From assembly GCF_025370935.1 (NCBI RefSeq), contig NC_133485.1:16530157-16594156 (forward strand): 64,000 bases of DNA, read 5' to 3'. A program made the translations under genes and the position numbers. The stretch comes from Choristoneura fumiferana. Its lineage: Eukaryota > Arthropoda > Insecta > Lepidoptera > Tortricidae. The notes beneath the pieces are model-generated. The model ran no database searches and was not told the DNA's origin. It was given only the letters and a program-made list of their open reading frames with translations. The number at the start of each line of letters is the position of its first letter. The first letter of the stretch is position 1. Of this stretch, positions 10,261 through 20,267 are shown piece by piece.

Positions 10261-10325
10261 TATTGCATAAAGTTTAGGCTGCTAACTTCACACATGCAGC
10301 AGCCTAAACTTTATGCAATAATTTT
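10256..10325. repeat. Perfect inverted repeat at the array edge (28-bp arms, 14-nt loop)
   Basis: Arm 10256-10283 (starting AAAATTATTGCATAAAG) is the exact reverse complement of 10298-10325, around the loop 10284-10297. Part of the left arm and loop is the inverted form of GCATGTGTGAAGTTAGC...CCTAAA from the normal C monomer, so a ~25-bp piece has flipped relative to the array. Confidence 0.95.
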
Positions 10326-10510
10326 AATTTTTTAAATAATGGTTTTTATTTGGTTTTTGTTGTATTTGGGCTTTAGGAATGGCGCCATTTTTTTATTTCT
10401 TGTCTTCCGTCCTTTTAATTACATTTTTTAATGATTTAATGCAGTTCGAAACATGGACTTTTTCATTTGGTCGGGTTATCTTAGGCTGCTAACTTTAGGC
10501 TGCTAACTTC
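10326..10510. other. Flank of the satellite with two inverted copies of a monomer-C module
   Basis: Mostly unique AT-rich sequence, but 10490-10516 has TTAGGCTGCTAAC twice in a row, the reverse complement of GTTAGCAGCCTAA in monomer C. With AGCAGCCTAAA at 10298 this makes a bounded ~200-bp interval with inverted ends, possibly a small mobile element. Confidence 0.45.
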
Positions 10511-10716
10511 ACACTCGTTTAGGCGTGGAGTACTTCCTCTCGCCTCTCGCTGTCTTACTGACAGCCGGTGGAATTACTGGCACTTGAGGTATCCCATCTT
10601 AGGCCTCTAGGGGCAACGCAACTGCATACCCCTGGCGTTGCAGATGTTTATGGGCGGTGGTAATCTCTACCATCAGGAGACCCACTTGCTAGTTTGCATC
10701 AGTCGAATAAAACAAA
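10511..10716 (+). mobile_element. SINE-like repeat, 5'-truncated
   Basis: Holds GACAGCCGGTGGAATTACTG, GGCCTCTAGG, GGGCGGTGGTAATCTC and AGTCGAATAAAACAAAAA; same family as 2519-2794, more diverged. Confidence 0.75.
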
Positions 10717-10965
10717 AAGGTCTTTCGAACACCTAGGATAAACCAAACCAACCACCAACCACCAACTCAAGTCGGACTGGGCAAGTCATGACTTCCGGAT
10801 GCATCCGGATCGCTGGGCCAAAATCACCACTGATTGGGTTCCAAGCGACGGGCACCGGAGCAGAGGTAGGCCTAAAAGAAGGTGGCGGGACGATTTGGAG
10901 CGATTCCAGCCTGACTGGCAAAGGCAGAGAAGCGAAAGAGAAGGCCTTGTCCAGCTGTGAGACAC
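10717..10965 (+). pseudogene. RTE-like LINE remnant with a possible 5' inversion
   Basis: The plus strand encodes remnants of RMHPDRWAK...WVPSDGHRSRGRPKRRWRDDLE, the tail of the same LINE subfamily as 5341-5800. At 10722-10740 TTCGAACACCTAGGATA lies in the opposite orientation (compare TCCGAACACCTAGAATA at 5640), so this may be a second twin-priming product with a very short inverted part. Confidence 0.6.
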
Positions 10966-11330
10966 TGTATAGTATAGGCTATAAAAAATATATCACGAGA
11001 ATTTAAGTAGTCGTAGATAATTTGTAAACAAGTTAATCAGTTGAATAATTACACAGCACTTCCCTGAGTCTCACTTAATATCCGCAGGTGTAGCACTTTC
11101 AGGAAATTGCCGCTCGCTGAAATATTAAACATGCACGTGTTTATGGTTAGCACTCAGTGCTAAACACAGTAATTAATTATAACGTTATAATTCGTTATTA
11201 TAAATTGGTGTTACGCTCTTAAACAGCTGAGCTACGAATGCGCGCGAGTAGCGAAGCAGCGAGCGTTTCTCTACGTAATCATTGCGTGATAGTAACGCTC
11301 TGTATCATCATCTCAGGCAAGTTTCAGGGC
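10966..11330. other. Nothing recognised
   Basis: Contains a small GC-rich patch, GCGCGAGTAGCGAAGCAGCG, near 11240; no gene or known family. Confidence 0.5.
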
Positions 11331-11500
11331 TTCCATTGCTGGGCATAGGCTGGTTCTTAGAATGAGAGGGCTTGGGCCGTAGATCCCAGGGGGCCAAGTG
11401 CGGATTAGGAACTATGACACTCCATTGAATTGCTTCACAGATTTGTGCAGGTAAAGCTCGTGGTAAATTTCAAACGTTTTCTTTACTTCATTATCATTGC
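11331..11500 (+). mobile_element. SINE-like 'CCATTGCTGGGCA' repeat, fragment
   Basis: Reads CCATTGCTGGGCATAGGC, GAATGAGAGGGCTTGGGCC, CCATTGAATTGCTTC and GCTCGTGGTAAATTTCAAA. The same order occurs at 45630-46090. Usually found ending in a GTTTGAACYC block that resembles a pol III B box; here that end is missing. Confidence 0.65.
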
Positions 11501-11510
11501 GCGATGGTAA

Positions 11511-12310
11511 CGCTTTTGAACTAACTTCAAAAAAGGAGGTTATCAATTCGGTTGTTTATTTTTTTATGTTTGTTACCTCAGAACTCCGTCATTTATGAAC
11601 CGATTTGAAAAAAAAAATTGCGTTCGTCTAGGAATGTCTTCAATGAGGGCTATCGTTTTTTGTCTCACTAGATGGCGCACTGTTGCGTGAGGTTTTTAAG
11701 TATGGCTTTCAAAGTCTGTTATTACGAGCGTGAAAACAAAGTTTAGATTAAAATCATATTTAATACACCTTAAAACCATACCATAAAAATATCGAGCATG
11801 CCACAGTGTTGCATAGTCCCCGTTTTGTTCGGAAAAAAGGGAGGACAAAGTTTTCCGAACGACAAAACTGTCTCAAAACACAGACATTCATTGCCCGGAA
11901 CGCATATTTGCCTAATAAATTTCAGATATTGCAAAATACTCACAAAATATTCTAATTATAAATAAACCCGCGTAGCTCACCTAAAAACTATGAGTTTGAC
12001 ATTTCGGAGACCTCACGCTACACTAGCGCTTCTAGTGGCGAATTCATACGCGATAGCCCTCATTAGGTCCCATAAGCACCAAATCAGGATCAGATGATTG
12101 ATCTTAAGAAATTCGAGGAACTCTTCAATGTTGTAGGGACACCTATAGTAAATTGGATATATTAGGTACTAACTCGTGCATTTTAAAAATCATCATTTGG
12201 TGAAGTGGAACTGATGATGAAGACTACAGTTGACCATCGGAGTTACTACTCAATAACAAGTATTTCATGGGTTGAGGCACCGACCGACTTCAGACTGGTA
12301 GATAATTATT
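11511..12310 (+). repeat. 'AAAAAAGGAGGTTATCAATTCGG' repeat interrupted by a MITE
   Basis: Left part ACTTCAAAAAAGGAGGTTATC to GTTCGTCTAGGAATGTC, right part TAGGTCCCATAAGCACC to ACCGACTTCAGACTGG. The two join cleanly when 11645-12061 is removed. Unclassified non-coding repeat; a related ACCGACTTC end (reverse) is at 53684-53745. Confidence 0.6.
11645..12061. mobile_element. 417-bp MITE with GAGGGCTATCG ends
   Basis: The left end GAGGGCTATCG is mirrored by CGATAGCCCTC at 12051-12061. Subterminal GATGGCGC...CGTGAGG and CCTCACGC...GCGCTTCTAG are also inverted. It is inserted in a repeat whose two halves join across it. A short duplication containing AT is possible. No ORF. Confidence 0.75.
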
Positions 12311-12396
12311 TTCATGTTTTTTGTAGTCGGTTCAATTTTTTGATATATTTTTATTTTTATACCCACAGCAGTCTTTTTTTACTATGGTTGCTAGCT

Positions 12397-12450
12397 GGGT
12401 ACAGTCGAACAAACTGAATCAGGTACATGGGTGGAACCTTTGTATTTTCA
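12397..12450 (+). repeat. Single terminus of the 'ACAGTCGAACAA' MITE family
   Basis: TACAGTCGAACAAACTGAATC followed by GGGTGGAACCTTTG matches one end of the complete element at 54281-54428. Confidence 0.6.
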
Positions 12451-12605
12451 TGTTGACATCCCATACTTATACTACTATTTATACCTCGTTAAGTTTCTTG
12501 CCGGATTCTTCTCAACAGAGGTTTCTCCAAACCGGTGGTAGATTTTTTTTGACATTGATTGCTTGTTATAGCCTAAATTGAATAAAGATATTGTGACTTG
12601 ACTTT
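12451..12605 (+). mobile_element. LINE 3' UTR and tail
   Basis: Reads TTTCTTGCCGGATTCTTC, AACCGGTGGTAGATTTTTTT, GCTTGTTATAGCCTAAATTG and AATAAAGATATTGTGACTTG. The same 3' end with a TTTGACTTTGACTTT tail is at 32940-33040. AATAAA followed by a short tandem tail marks a non-LTR retrotransposon 3' end; no coding part remains. Confidence 0.65.
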
Positions 12606-13649
12606 TGTCATGGAAATCATACCTAGTGATAAAGATATTTCAAAAATTCTTTAACAACAATAAATATAAAAGTATTTGAAAATATAAAGAAAAATTATGG
12701 TAATATTCTCTTTTTGCTTCCCTATAGATATGTTTACTCACGAAGGCGCGCCCCTCCACATTGTATAATTGTCGTTTTACGTAGCTATCTGTACGACAGT
12801 CTATATGTGTGCATAGCTCGAACGTGTCCTAAGATTAACGATTACATTTATTTGCACATATCTAAGCCATTCCTACTTAATATAAGTACCTTTTAATGTC
12901 ATTGGTAGTACTTATAGTACTAGGGTTTTGCGATAGTCAGCCCTGTGTATCTTACTTACACATTGACGCGTGTACAGACGTCGTCGTGCTCATGTAGATT
13001 CAAAAACGCGTATTTTTACGTCGTGGCCGCCGTGTGCTCTGGCGGTGAAGAGGTTTGAAAGGATAATGCAAAAGCAGTGTTGACGAACTAAATAAAATAC
13101 ACGAATTGCAATGGTTTTAAACTGTAATATGGAAATTGAAGTCACAATAATATTAAGGAAACTATGTTGGTACAACCAAACTGACAGAGCAACTGACTTT
13201 ATGAGCTCTGTCAGACGGATTGTACCGGATTCAAATACAGAATTAAAAACTAAACATAAGAAAGGAGGCTTTGTTCCAACCAGTCGCCAACAAACAGCAT
13301 TGAAATGGGTTTAGAACTTTTGAGAAAAATGGATACAGAATTACAGACACACCAATTAAATGCGTTTCACACAACGTTCACTCTTAAATAAAAATATGCA
13401 AATACGGTTTAACATTACACATGGCAATAAACTGTATTATACTGGAAGTCAAAATACATTTTGGTCAGCGTATTATTCAGTGTGCTTAAACGTCGGTGCC
13501 TGCTAAATTATGAACGTATGTTAATGTCGAGATTAATGGAACACGTTCGGGCGTGGTAATGAAGAGTATCAAGTTTGGGTGACTAATAAAATTAGGTACA
13601 TTTATCAGTGATAATCTTTTTAAAAACATGCAGAACAAAAGTAGCTCAG
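12606..13649. other. About 1 kb with no recognised feature
   Basis: AT-rich with a small CpG-richer patch at 12965-13050 (CGTCGTCGTGC, GTCGTGGCCGCCG). Open frames are short and lack coding character. Confidence 0.5.
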
Positions 13650-13859
13650 TTATCCCTTTTCCAGGCCCCGTTTATTTAGGTAAGCTACTGCAAAATGAAT
13701 CAAAGTTTTTTGTTGTTTACATATGAGGGATTAATTTAGAAACTATTATAATTTTTAATGACTTCAATTGATTTTGTACCATTGTAAATGTAGCAAGGTC
13801 GAATATGTGCGTACATACATATGTGGCCACTATATACATTATGCCTGGAAAAGGGTTAA
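13650..13859. mobile_element. piggyBac-like MITE, 202 bp
   Basis: Terminal inverted repeats CCCTTTTCCAGGC (13654) and GCCTGGAAAAGGG (ending 13855) are flanked by TTAT and TTAA. piggyBac elements insert at TTAA and start CCC, so this fits a non-autonomous piggyBac relative with one mutated flank. No ORF. Confidence 0.75.
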
Positions 13860-13976
13860 GTGAGTAAAATCGAACCTTGGATTTAAAGCCATTGTCAGAG
13901 ACTCCCTGTACTATTGGAGCAGGTCATATTTGTAAAATGTACACAAGGCATTAAAATAAATAATATTATCTAATTG

Positions 13977-14266
13977 AGCGTTTTATTTTTGGAATAAATA
14001 TGGTTTTTCCTACTCATAATAAAGAGCACAATCGATTCCGATCGTTTAAAAAAATGTCACCATTTTGTCATACAAAATTTTATGAGTCAGTTTTGTCACG
14101 CCCATACTTACTAAGTGTGTGTAAAAAACGTCGCAAAACTGTCTTTTTTTTTGGGACAATTTTTAAACTATCGGAATCGATTGTGCTCTTGATTCTGAGT
14201 AGGAGAAACCATATTTTTTGCAAAATTTCAAAAATAATGAAAGGGTACACTTTTTTTTAAAACGCC
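13977..14266. mobile_element. Foldback MITE, ~290 bp, uninterrupted copy
   Basis: GCGTTTT at the left and AAAACGCC at the right, with long subterminal inverted blocks: GCACAATCGATTCCGAT...GTTTAAA against TTTAAACTATCGGAATCG ATTGTGC. The second copy (42818-45046) is split by a SINE. Flanks share ATT. Confidence 0.8.
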
Positions 14267-14525
14267 GATTACATAATATTGTCATTATCTAACAGCAGAT
14301 GAGGATTATTATTTATGATAGATACCAGATCGTGAACTATTTGTTTTATTTATTTTTATTTTATTTATTTATGTCCTGTCAATTTAGTCTCGTATTGCAT
14401 AAATTGAAAATTACATTTGATCTCTATGAAAAAAAAACACTGCTGATCTTGTTATGCGAGTAGAATTAAACCTTGCATTTTAAAGAATCTGGTCGGAGGC
14501 ATTACTGTATTGTAATATACTACAT

Positions 14526-14848
14526 CGAACGGCTAGATTAAAATGGCGATCTGTGACATTCGTACCGTACATTGCATTCACGATAAAGAATAATTTACAT
14601 TAGTTTATAGCTATAGATCTATAATATATTATATAGATCCATAACTACAGCACAACGTCTCTAATTTTTTTCTCTTCTCCTATTTATGTTTTTACTGTGT
14701 TCTTGTTGTAATGTAGTGTGTTTTTGTTGCCAATAAATGTTGTGAGTTTGTTTGAGTTTGAGTTTGAACTATAAACTAATGTAAATTTTTCTTTAGCGTG
14801 AATGTACGGTAAGAATGTCACAGATCGCCATTTTAATCTAGCCGCTCG
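14526..14848. mobile_element. Long inverted-repeat element with a LINE tail inside
   Basis: Arms of ~85 bp, CGAACGGCTAGATTAAAATG (14526) and CATTTTAATCTAGCCGCTCG (ending 14848), continue inwards through GATCTGTGACATTC to ACTAATGTAAAT. The interior holds AATAAATGTTGTGAG(TTTGTTTGAG) repeats at 14733-14768, the tail of an inserted retroelement. No ORF. Confidence 0.8.
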
Positions 14849-15149
14849 CTGCTCTCAACCACTACATTTTTAATATTATACATCGACTTATTACGTGATG
14901 GAGACTGCACATCAATTTTATATTGTTTTTATTTATTTTGAAACAGCCAATCAATGGCTCCAATGGAACCCTTTTATATAATAGGTTCTGTCTGTATATC
15001 TGAGTAAGTTAAATGAAAAAAATTAAGAGCCTTTAGTTTTTTTTTCGTTTAGCCTTGCGGGCCTTCGCACGGGGACGACTTCAGCACTTCTCAGCTCAAT
15101 TGGCAGGTGCATGCCTAAGATAGGTAAATTGGCGAAAAGAAATAAATAA
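14849..15149. other. Nothing recognised
   Basis: AT-rich spacer between a foldback element and a SINE. Confidence 0.45.
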
Positions 15150-15420
15150 TAAATAAAAATAAATATCATGGGACACCTGACAGCAATTGACCTAGTCCCG
15201 AACTAAGCAAAGTTTGTACTATAGATATTAGGCAACGGATAAACATACTTATATAGATAAATACATACTTAAAAATACATAAGTAAGTATTAAACATCCA
15301 TGACCCGAGAATAAACATTCGTATTATTCATACAAATATCTGCCCCAGCCGGGAATTGAACCCGGACCTCAAGATTCCTAGTCAGGGTTCTCTAACCACT
15401 TGCCCATCCGGTCATCAAAA
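15150..15420 (-). mobile_element. tRNA-derived SINE ('CAATTGACCTAGTCCC' family)
   Basis: The minus strand starts with a tRNA-like head: GGTTAGAGAACCCTGACTAG resembles a pol III A box region, and CCGGGTTCAATTCCCGG fits the B box. After it come CAGATATTTGTATGAATAAT, CGGGTCATGGATG, CCGTTGCC and GGGACTAGGTCAATTG. The head is part of a SINE, not a tRNA gene. Other copies: 33180, 40775, 42979 and 51420. Confidence 0.85.
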
Positions 15421-15772
15421 ATGGAGGCCTTCTCCCATAATTACCGGCTAGGTATATAAAAAAATATTTAAAAGCGAAATTTTATAAGTCTGTGCTCTGT
15501 ATTCAAAATGTGCGTTTGTTACTCTTTAAATCTTCCAATAAATAGTAAAGTAAGTTTTCAGTTTTTTTTTTTATTTCTATCCAATACGATAGAAATTCCG
15601 ATAGCGATAACCGATGGCGTCGCCCAGTTTCGGCGTGAAACACGCGACACCCCCACAATGCCCAGGGAATTCCCCTTATTACTCTTCTTAATCATCCCGG
15701 GAATAGAGAGGCTACGGATCGCATTGTTAGGGCATACGCCAGGGATGGTGACGATAACGGGGTAAAGCCGTT
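15421..15772. other. Nothing firm
   Basis: Contains an 85-codon plus-strand frame (15508-15765) with no recognisable motif and a T-run. GCAGGGATGGTGACGATAAC style sequence suggests repeat remnants. I do not call a gene. Confidence 0.4.
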
Positions 15773-16030
15773 TTTAACCCCCGACGCAAAAGAGAGGTGT
15801 TATAAGTTTAACCGGTATATGTGTCTGTCTGTAGCACCGTAGCTCTTAAACGAGTGAACTGATTTGAATGCGGTTTTTTATTTAAAAGCGGGTTTTCTAG
15901 CAATGGTTCTTAGACATGTTTCATCAAAATCGGTTCAGCCGTTTCTGAGATATTGAACTTTGAAGTGACAAAGTCGGACGTTTTCCAACTTTTTCCTTTT
16001 CCAACGTTAGGTTAGTTAGTTTATATTTTT
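15773..16030 (+). repeat. Single-arm 'CCCCGACGC' repeat
   Basis: TTTTTAACCCCCGACGCAAA to CGTTAGGTTAGTTAG; one arm of the family that forms the foldback at 3653-4287. Confidence 0.8.
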
Positions 16031-16099
16031 TGTTTTTTTTATCTCATTATTATGCTGATCAGTTAAAAGTTGTAAAAGGGTTGATCAACAATTTCTTGT

Positions 16100-16335
16100 T
16101 TGTTATTCTGTCCCGTTGTCCAAGAGACAACAGTGACAGAGTTTCTTAAAAAAACTCTTATGATATATGCTACTAATGTGCTAAAGAGATTGTCCATTTG
16201 GGCCCAATGGGTCCAATGGGCTTGTAATTACGACAAAAATGTACGCTCAATGAATTATAACCACAGAAAATGAGAAACTCATGGTTTTAAAGAGTTGTCC
16301 AGGAGACAACCAGGTGTCCAGGAGCCAACGCGGTA
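16100..16335. other. Region with repeated GTTGTCC(N)GACAAC hairpins
   Basis: GTTGTCCAAGAGACAAC at 16116-16132 and GTTGTCCAGGAGACAAC near 16286-16302 are both short stem-loops (GTTGTC/GACAAC). A third, degenerate unit GGTGTCCAGGAGCCAAC follows. Palindromic CCCAATGGGTCCAATGGG lies between them. Confidence 0.5.
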
Positions 16336-17045
16336 CAGGGAAAATTTGATGGACCCAAAAGATTTAGCTACGACACATTCATCTATCTAGCTACGTACAT
16401 TCCAACATGGAATCCTGCCACAGAGCGAATTAAAACCATTCATTATTCGATTATCTCAGTGTTTGCGGTCCCCTCACATGACCGAACAATGTCCGTCTAC
16501 TCGTAAACCTGTTAGTCGCTAATGCTTCTTGTAAAGCGGTGCTAGTTAGAAGTCTAGGTATAATCAAAGATATTCTAGTAATCCTACTAAAATAAAATAA
16601 AACTAATTTAATTTCAATAAATAACAAATAGGTTGGACAAAAATAAATTAGTTTATTTCGCAGAAAACAGAGTTTTACAACAGTAGGACTATCCGTCAGT
16701 GACCAAACTCGGTCGGTTTGTTTTGCTATTTTTGGAGTAAATGTTATATTTTTGTGGCCTGTACTACTTTGTTAGTTTTAATTCACAAATTAAGCTTTCT
16801 TATTTTTTAAGCCTGTTCGTAGCTCTTATTCGTATCGTTTTAACTTAAATTTCTATCAACATTGTTCTGGTTTTATTTCGCGTTGTCTGCTGATGTCATA
16901 ATTGTTATTGTCATATGTCAATGTCAAATTATTCTTATTTTTTTCATTACATGTACGGTTGCCATGATAATGTGGGCTATACAGCCAACTTATATTTTAG
17001 TCTCGTAGCTATTTTTGTATTTGATTTCCGTAATCGACTTTCCGT
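16336..17045. other. About 700 bp with no recognised feature
   Basis: AT-rich, without coding frames or repeat signatures I know. Confidence 0.5.
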
Positions 17046-17214
17046 AATTGCACTCTCCTGTGGCCCGGCGGAAGACCAGTGCTGGTTTTCAACCAGCGAT
17101 GCTGAGCCGGGACCTTTTATAGCGGCAACATTTCTTATTTTTATTGTTATTTTTACTAATTATGTGTCATTGCTGTTATAAATAAACTATTTTCTTTCTT
17201 TCTTTCTTTCAAAC
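17046..17214 (+). mobile_element. LINE 3' UTR with (CTTT)n tail
   Basis: TTGCACTCTCCTGTGGCCCG, GGAAGACCAGTGCTGG, CAGCGATGCTGAGCCGGGAC and ATAAATAAACTATTTTC, then CTTT repeated five times. A short-repeat tail after AATAAA-like sequence marks a non-LTR element 3' end. No ORF. Confidence 0.6.
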
Positions 17215-17261
17215 TAGCCTGAGCCTGTAACTTGGCCAGCTGCGAGTGCGGTTGACTGTAG

Positions 17262-17307
17262 AGAGGAGAGAGAGAGAGAGATGCGTTGTGTGTGTGTGTG
17301 TGTGTAT

Positions 17308-17333
<26 letters not shown>
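17262..17333. repeat. (GA)n-(TG)n-(GA)n microsatellite
   Basis: A GA run, then GTTG(TG)n, then ATA and a second GA run of about 15 dinucleotides. The 77-codon frame across it is only microsatellite translation. Confidence 0.95.
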
Positions 17334-17338
<5 letters not shown>

Positions 17339-18224
17339 ACATTTTACTTAATAAGGAATTTTACGCTCAAATTCTCATTAACATCATCCCAGCCATTATT
17401 ATGTCCCATAGCTGGGCACAGGCCTCCTGTTGGAATGAGATTTTGGGATAGAAGAACGACTACAACGGTTTGTCGTTGAAAATGTTCTGAAAATCAGTGT
17501 GCTTAAGTTGAAACCAAGTATCCTTCCATGCAAACGTAAGCATACTTCTAAAAAGTTTTTGGTAAAAATATCATTTTTAATATAAGTTTTTTTTTGCTGA
17601 ATGTACTTTTGGTTGACTGTAGATACTTGTATTGTCATCCAAACTACATTTTATTACTAAGTTTCAAGTCGATGCCTTTAACCGTTGAAGAGTTCCGTCA
17701 TGTGGAGACGATGCTGGCTGGACTACCAGGATGTCACTACCAGATTATTATAAAGTCACGAAATTAACATACGTATACCAATTTTCAAGTCAATCCAACT
17801 ACTGGAAGTTGGTCGACTTTAACTTGCAAGATTTGATTACAGACTAAGACAGACAGACAACTAGACAGATGAAACTAAATAAAAGCTTGTCATAAATAAC
17901 GCAATGTTTTGCTAAAATTTGTTCTCAAATAAAACAAAGAATTTGAACAATGAATCAATTTATTAGCAACAGAGTTCCGCTGAGCTTTATTTTACTTTGA
18001 TTGAGTGTCCTGGCAGAAAATTACAGAATTTTAAATTCAAAATATGATGAATGTCGCCGTCTGTACTACGAAATGCAAAAATCTAACTTCGTATCTTGTT
18101 GTCCCGCTCACACTAATATTATTTAATACGAGAGCGATGGACGGTACGATTGAACTTCGATTTTTGAATTCCGTAGTAGCCCCCCAGGGCTGCGTTATTA
18201 TTCAAAGGGATAAAATGAGTAAGT
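17334..18224. other. About 900 bp, mostly unrecognised
   Basis: Includes a short GTCCCATAGCTGGGCACAGG / CCTCCTGTTGGAATGAGA match to the SINE-like family of 11331. The rest shows nothing I can name. Confidence 0.45.
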
Positions 18225-18467
18225 ACTTAATATAGCCGATAACCGATAACCGTTGGGGCAAACGAGTTCTTGAGTGGAGACCGCGAATCGGCAAGCGTGG
18301 CGTAGGACGTCCTCAGACTAGGTGGAGCGATGATCTTCGCAGGTTAGCTGGCAAGAACTGGATGAGACTGGCCGAGGATCGTGCTCAGTGGCGTGGAACT
18401 GGAGAGGCCTATGTCCAGCAGTGGACTAAGATAGGCCGATGATGATGATGATGATGACTTAATATAG
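18225..18467 (+). mobile_element. RTE-like LINE 3' end with 11-bp target duplication
   Basis: ACTTAATATAG occurs at 18225-18235 and again at 18457-18467. Between them, 221 bp carry remnants of RTE tail coding sequence (WGKRVLEWRPRIGKRGVGRP-type, DDLRRLAG, GEAYVQQWT) ending (GATGAT)n. A severely 5'-truncated but structurally complete insertion. Confidence 0.92.
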
Positions 18468-18537
18468 AACTTTTTAATGAATAAAATGTCAGCGTCGGGT
18501 AATAAACGTACTATGCAACTAATGTGATGTGATGTTA

Positions 18538-18665
18538 GCTCTATATAACATCTGGTAGCATGGTTGCATGGTGAACGGTTGTGTTCCTTTGATGATGAAC
18601 TCTGGTTTAGTTCGAAACCCAATATAATATGGTTTGTGTGATGTGTGCCGCGCGAACACTCATTT
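18538..18665 (+). repeat. 'GGTAGCATGG' repeat, partial
   Basis: TGGTAGCATGGTTGC, GGTTGTGTTCC, TTTAGTTCGAAACCC and TTGTGTGATGTGTG, a diverged copy of the family at 61640-61930. Confidence 0.55.
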
Positions 18666-18691
18666 CTTACATAGACATAGCTCATTGACCT

Positions 18692-18880
18692 TAAGGCACT
18701 AGACTGGCTGTTTGGAACAAAACGCGCGGCGCATCAATCATCAATATTACTTTGACACAACCCCCTGTCTCGGACGTCAACAAACTATAGTGAAAGGTTC
18801 ACAAATCCGCGCTGTGGACAAACCTTTTGCGCCATTTTGATGTAAGAAACATTCAGTCTATACACTGATGTCGATAACAT
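18692..18880 (+). repeat. 'GGCACTAGACTGGCTG' repeat, copy lacking the insertion
   Basis: Matches 30618-30908: GGCACTAGACTGGCTG, ATCAATCATCAATATTACTT, GTCAACAAACTATAGTGAA and AAGAAACAT...AGTCTATACA. Here AAGAAACAT runs straight into TCAGTCTATAC, giving an empty site for the insertion in the other copy. Confidence 0.8.
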
Positions 18881-18956
18881 AGCTTTAGTTAAGCACGCGG
18901 ATGAGTAAAGTAAATGTTTATAGTTTGAACATTACATCACATTATTTATAGCCTAA

Positions 18957-18994
18957 AACATTTTTCCACGGTTGTGCAACCGTGGAAAAATGTT
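18957..18994. repeat. 38-bp palindrome
   Basis: AACATTTTTCCACGGTTG, then TG, then the exact reverse complement CAACCGTGGAAAAATGTT. Arms of 18 bp without mismatch. Confidence 0.95.
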
Positions 18995-19144
18995 ACAATA
19001 AATATATTTTTTATAGCATTTCTCACTTTCAAACAAGGTGTGAACACGCAATGGCGTGACTAAGCACGAAGAAAATTAATTAAATGTTTGCTTTTTGAAG
19101 TCATTATATTACCACACTTACATTATGAAACTTCAACCGATTGT

Positions 19145-19165
19145 ATGTGTCGGCGGCCGACGTAA
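19145..19165 (+). repeat. Solo terminus of the TGTCGGCGGCCG element
   Basis: TATG followed by TGTCGGCGGCCGA, like the left end and flank of 35495-35511, but no second end nearby. Confidence 0.55.
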
Positions 19166-19279
19166 TTTTGTTATAAAGTTAACAAAGTCTGAATTTTAGT
19201 AAGTTAATTAAATTCACGTCATGGTTAAGTTAAAGAAACACGTTACTTTAACCTCCCTTAAAAAAAAGCCAGGCTGTCG

Positions 19280-19321
19280 GTAACACACTGTGTATGTGTT
19301 GTAACACACTGTGTATGTGTT
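19280..19321. repeat. 21-bp unit repeated twice
   Basis: GTAACACACTGTGTATGTGT plus T occurs back to back; each unit also contains the small palindrome ACACAC...GTGTGT. Confidence 0.85.
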
Positions 19322-20267
19322 GTAAGAGTATTATCGAGAGATTTGATTTTTTTAAATCGGTTCCCAGGGCCAACTTTGCCCATATATCCAAATATATCGC
19401 CAGGGTACTTCTTTTAAACGTTTAATAAAGCCTTCAGTTTTATAAGACGGTAAATATATCCAGTTTTATCGCCGTAACAAACGGCCGGATTATTCTCTGA
19501 TTTACTGACTATTGGCTGGATTGAGCCCAAAATGGAATTCCCATGTGGAAAACGTATACCAATTGAAATATTTTAAGTCAAGCGCCAATGATATATCACG
19601 TGACAGTCTTTCCATACTAGTGTCATACGAGTGTAGTGTGTATTTGAATGACACGTATACAGCGTGTATTTTTGATATTACCTCAAACTTTAAGGGTAAT
19701 TAGTGAAGGCCCTAATAATCAAAAATAAGTCTTTATGAGAGTAGCGCAGGCCCCCTGCGACATGGTTCCGACGGGTGTCGCGTCCGAGCTTGTTGCGGTT
19801 TATTTATTTATGCTCCGTTTAGAGACTCCTTAACTCAAAAAATCTTTTTAATTTAAGATTAGAAGCTAAGGTTAATAAAGTAATTATGCATTTTTTATTG
19901 AAATAAACAGTTTAAATTTTAATTTTTTTTTTTTTTTAATCATATTTTATTAAGTATGTTTTAGTAAAAAATAAATGATTCATTATTTTCCTTACAAAAA
20001 TAATTAGCACGTAATGTATCTAGTACGTGATACTGCATTGTTTTTATTCAAACCGTCGCAAATTGTTGATGTGACAGGTCACACGTGACGTCGCACCTAA
20101 TTTTTGGATTAGATTACTTAGTACCTAGAATTAAAAACTGAAGTCTGATTAATACAACCGAAAAGTTTAAGTGCGACGACGAGCGTAGCGAGAAATAGCG
20201 TGTTAAGTATCAACTGTCAAAACAAGCCAAAGTTAAATTTCGTATCAGTAATCGACTATTGTACCCT
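19322..20267. other. About 950 bp with no recognised feature
   Basis: AT-rich with a T-run at ~19921-19936; no coding or RNA signature. Confidence 0.5.

Noticed and set aside
17246..17479. 77-codon frame with Arg/Glu and Val/Cys runs
   Set aside because: Pure translation of GA and TG microsatellites.
18957..18994. microRNA precursor
   Set aside because: The loop is 2 nt and the arms 18 bp, too short for a canonical hairpin of ~60 nt or more.
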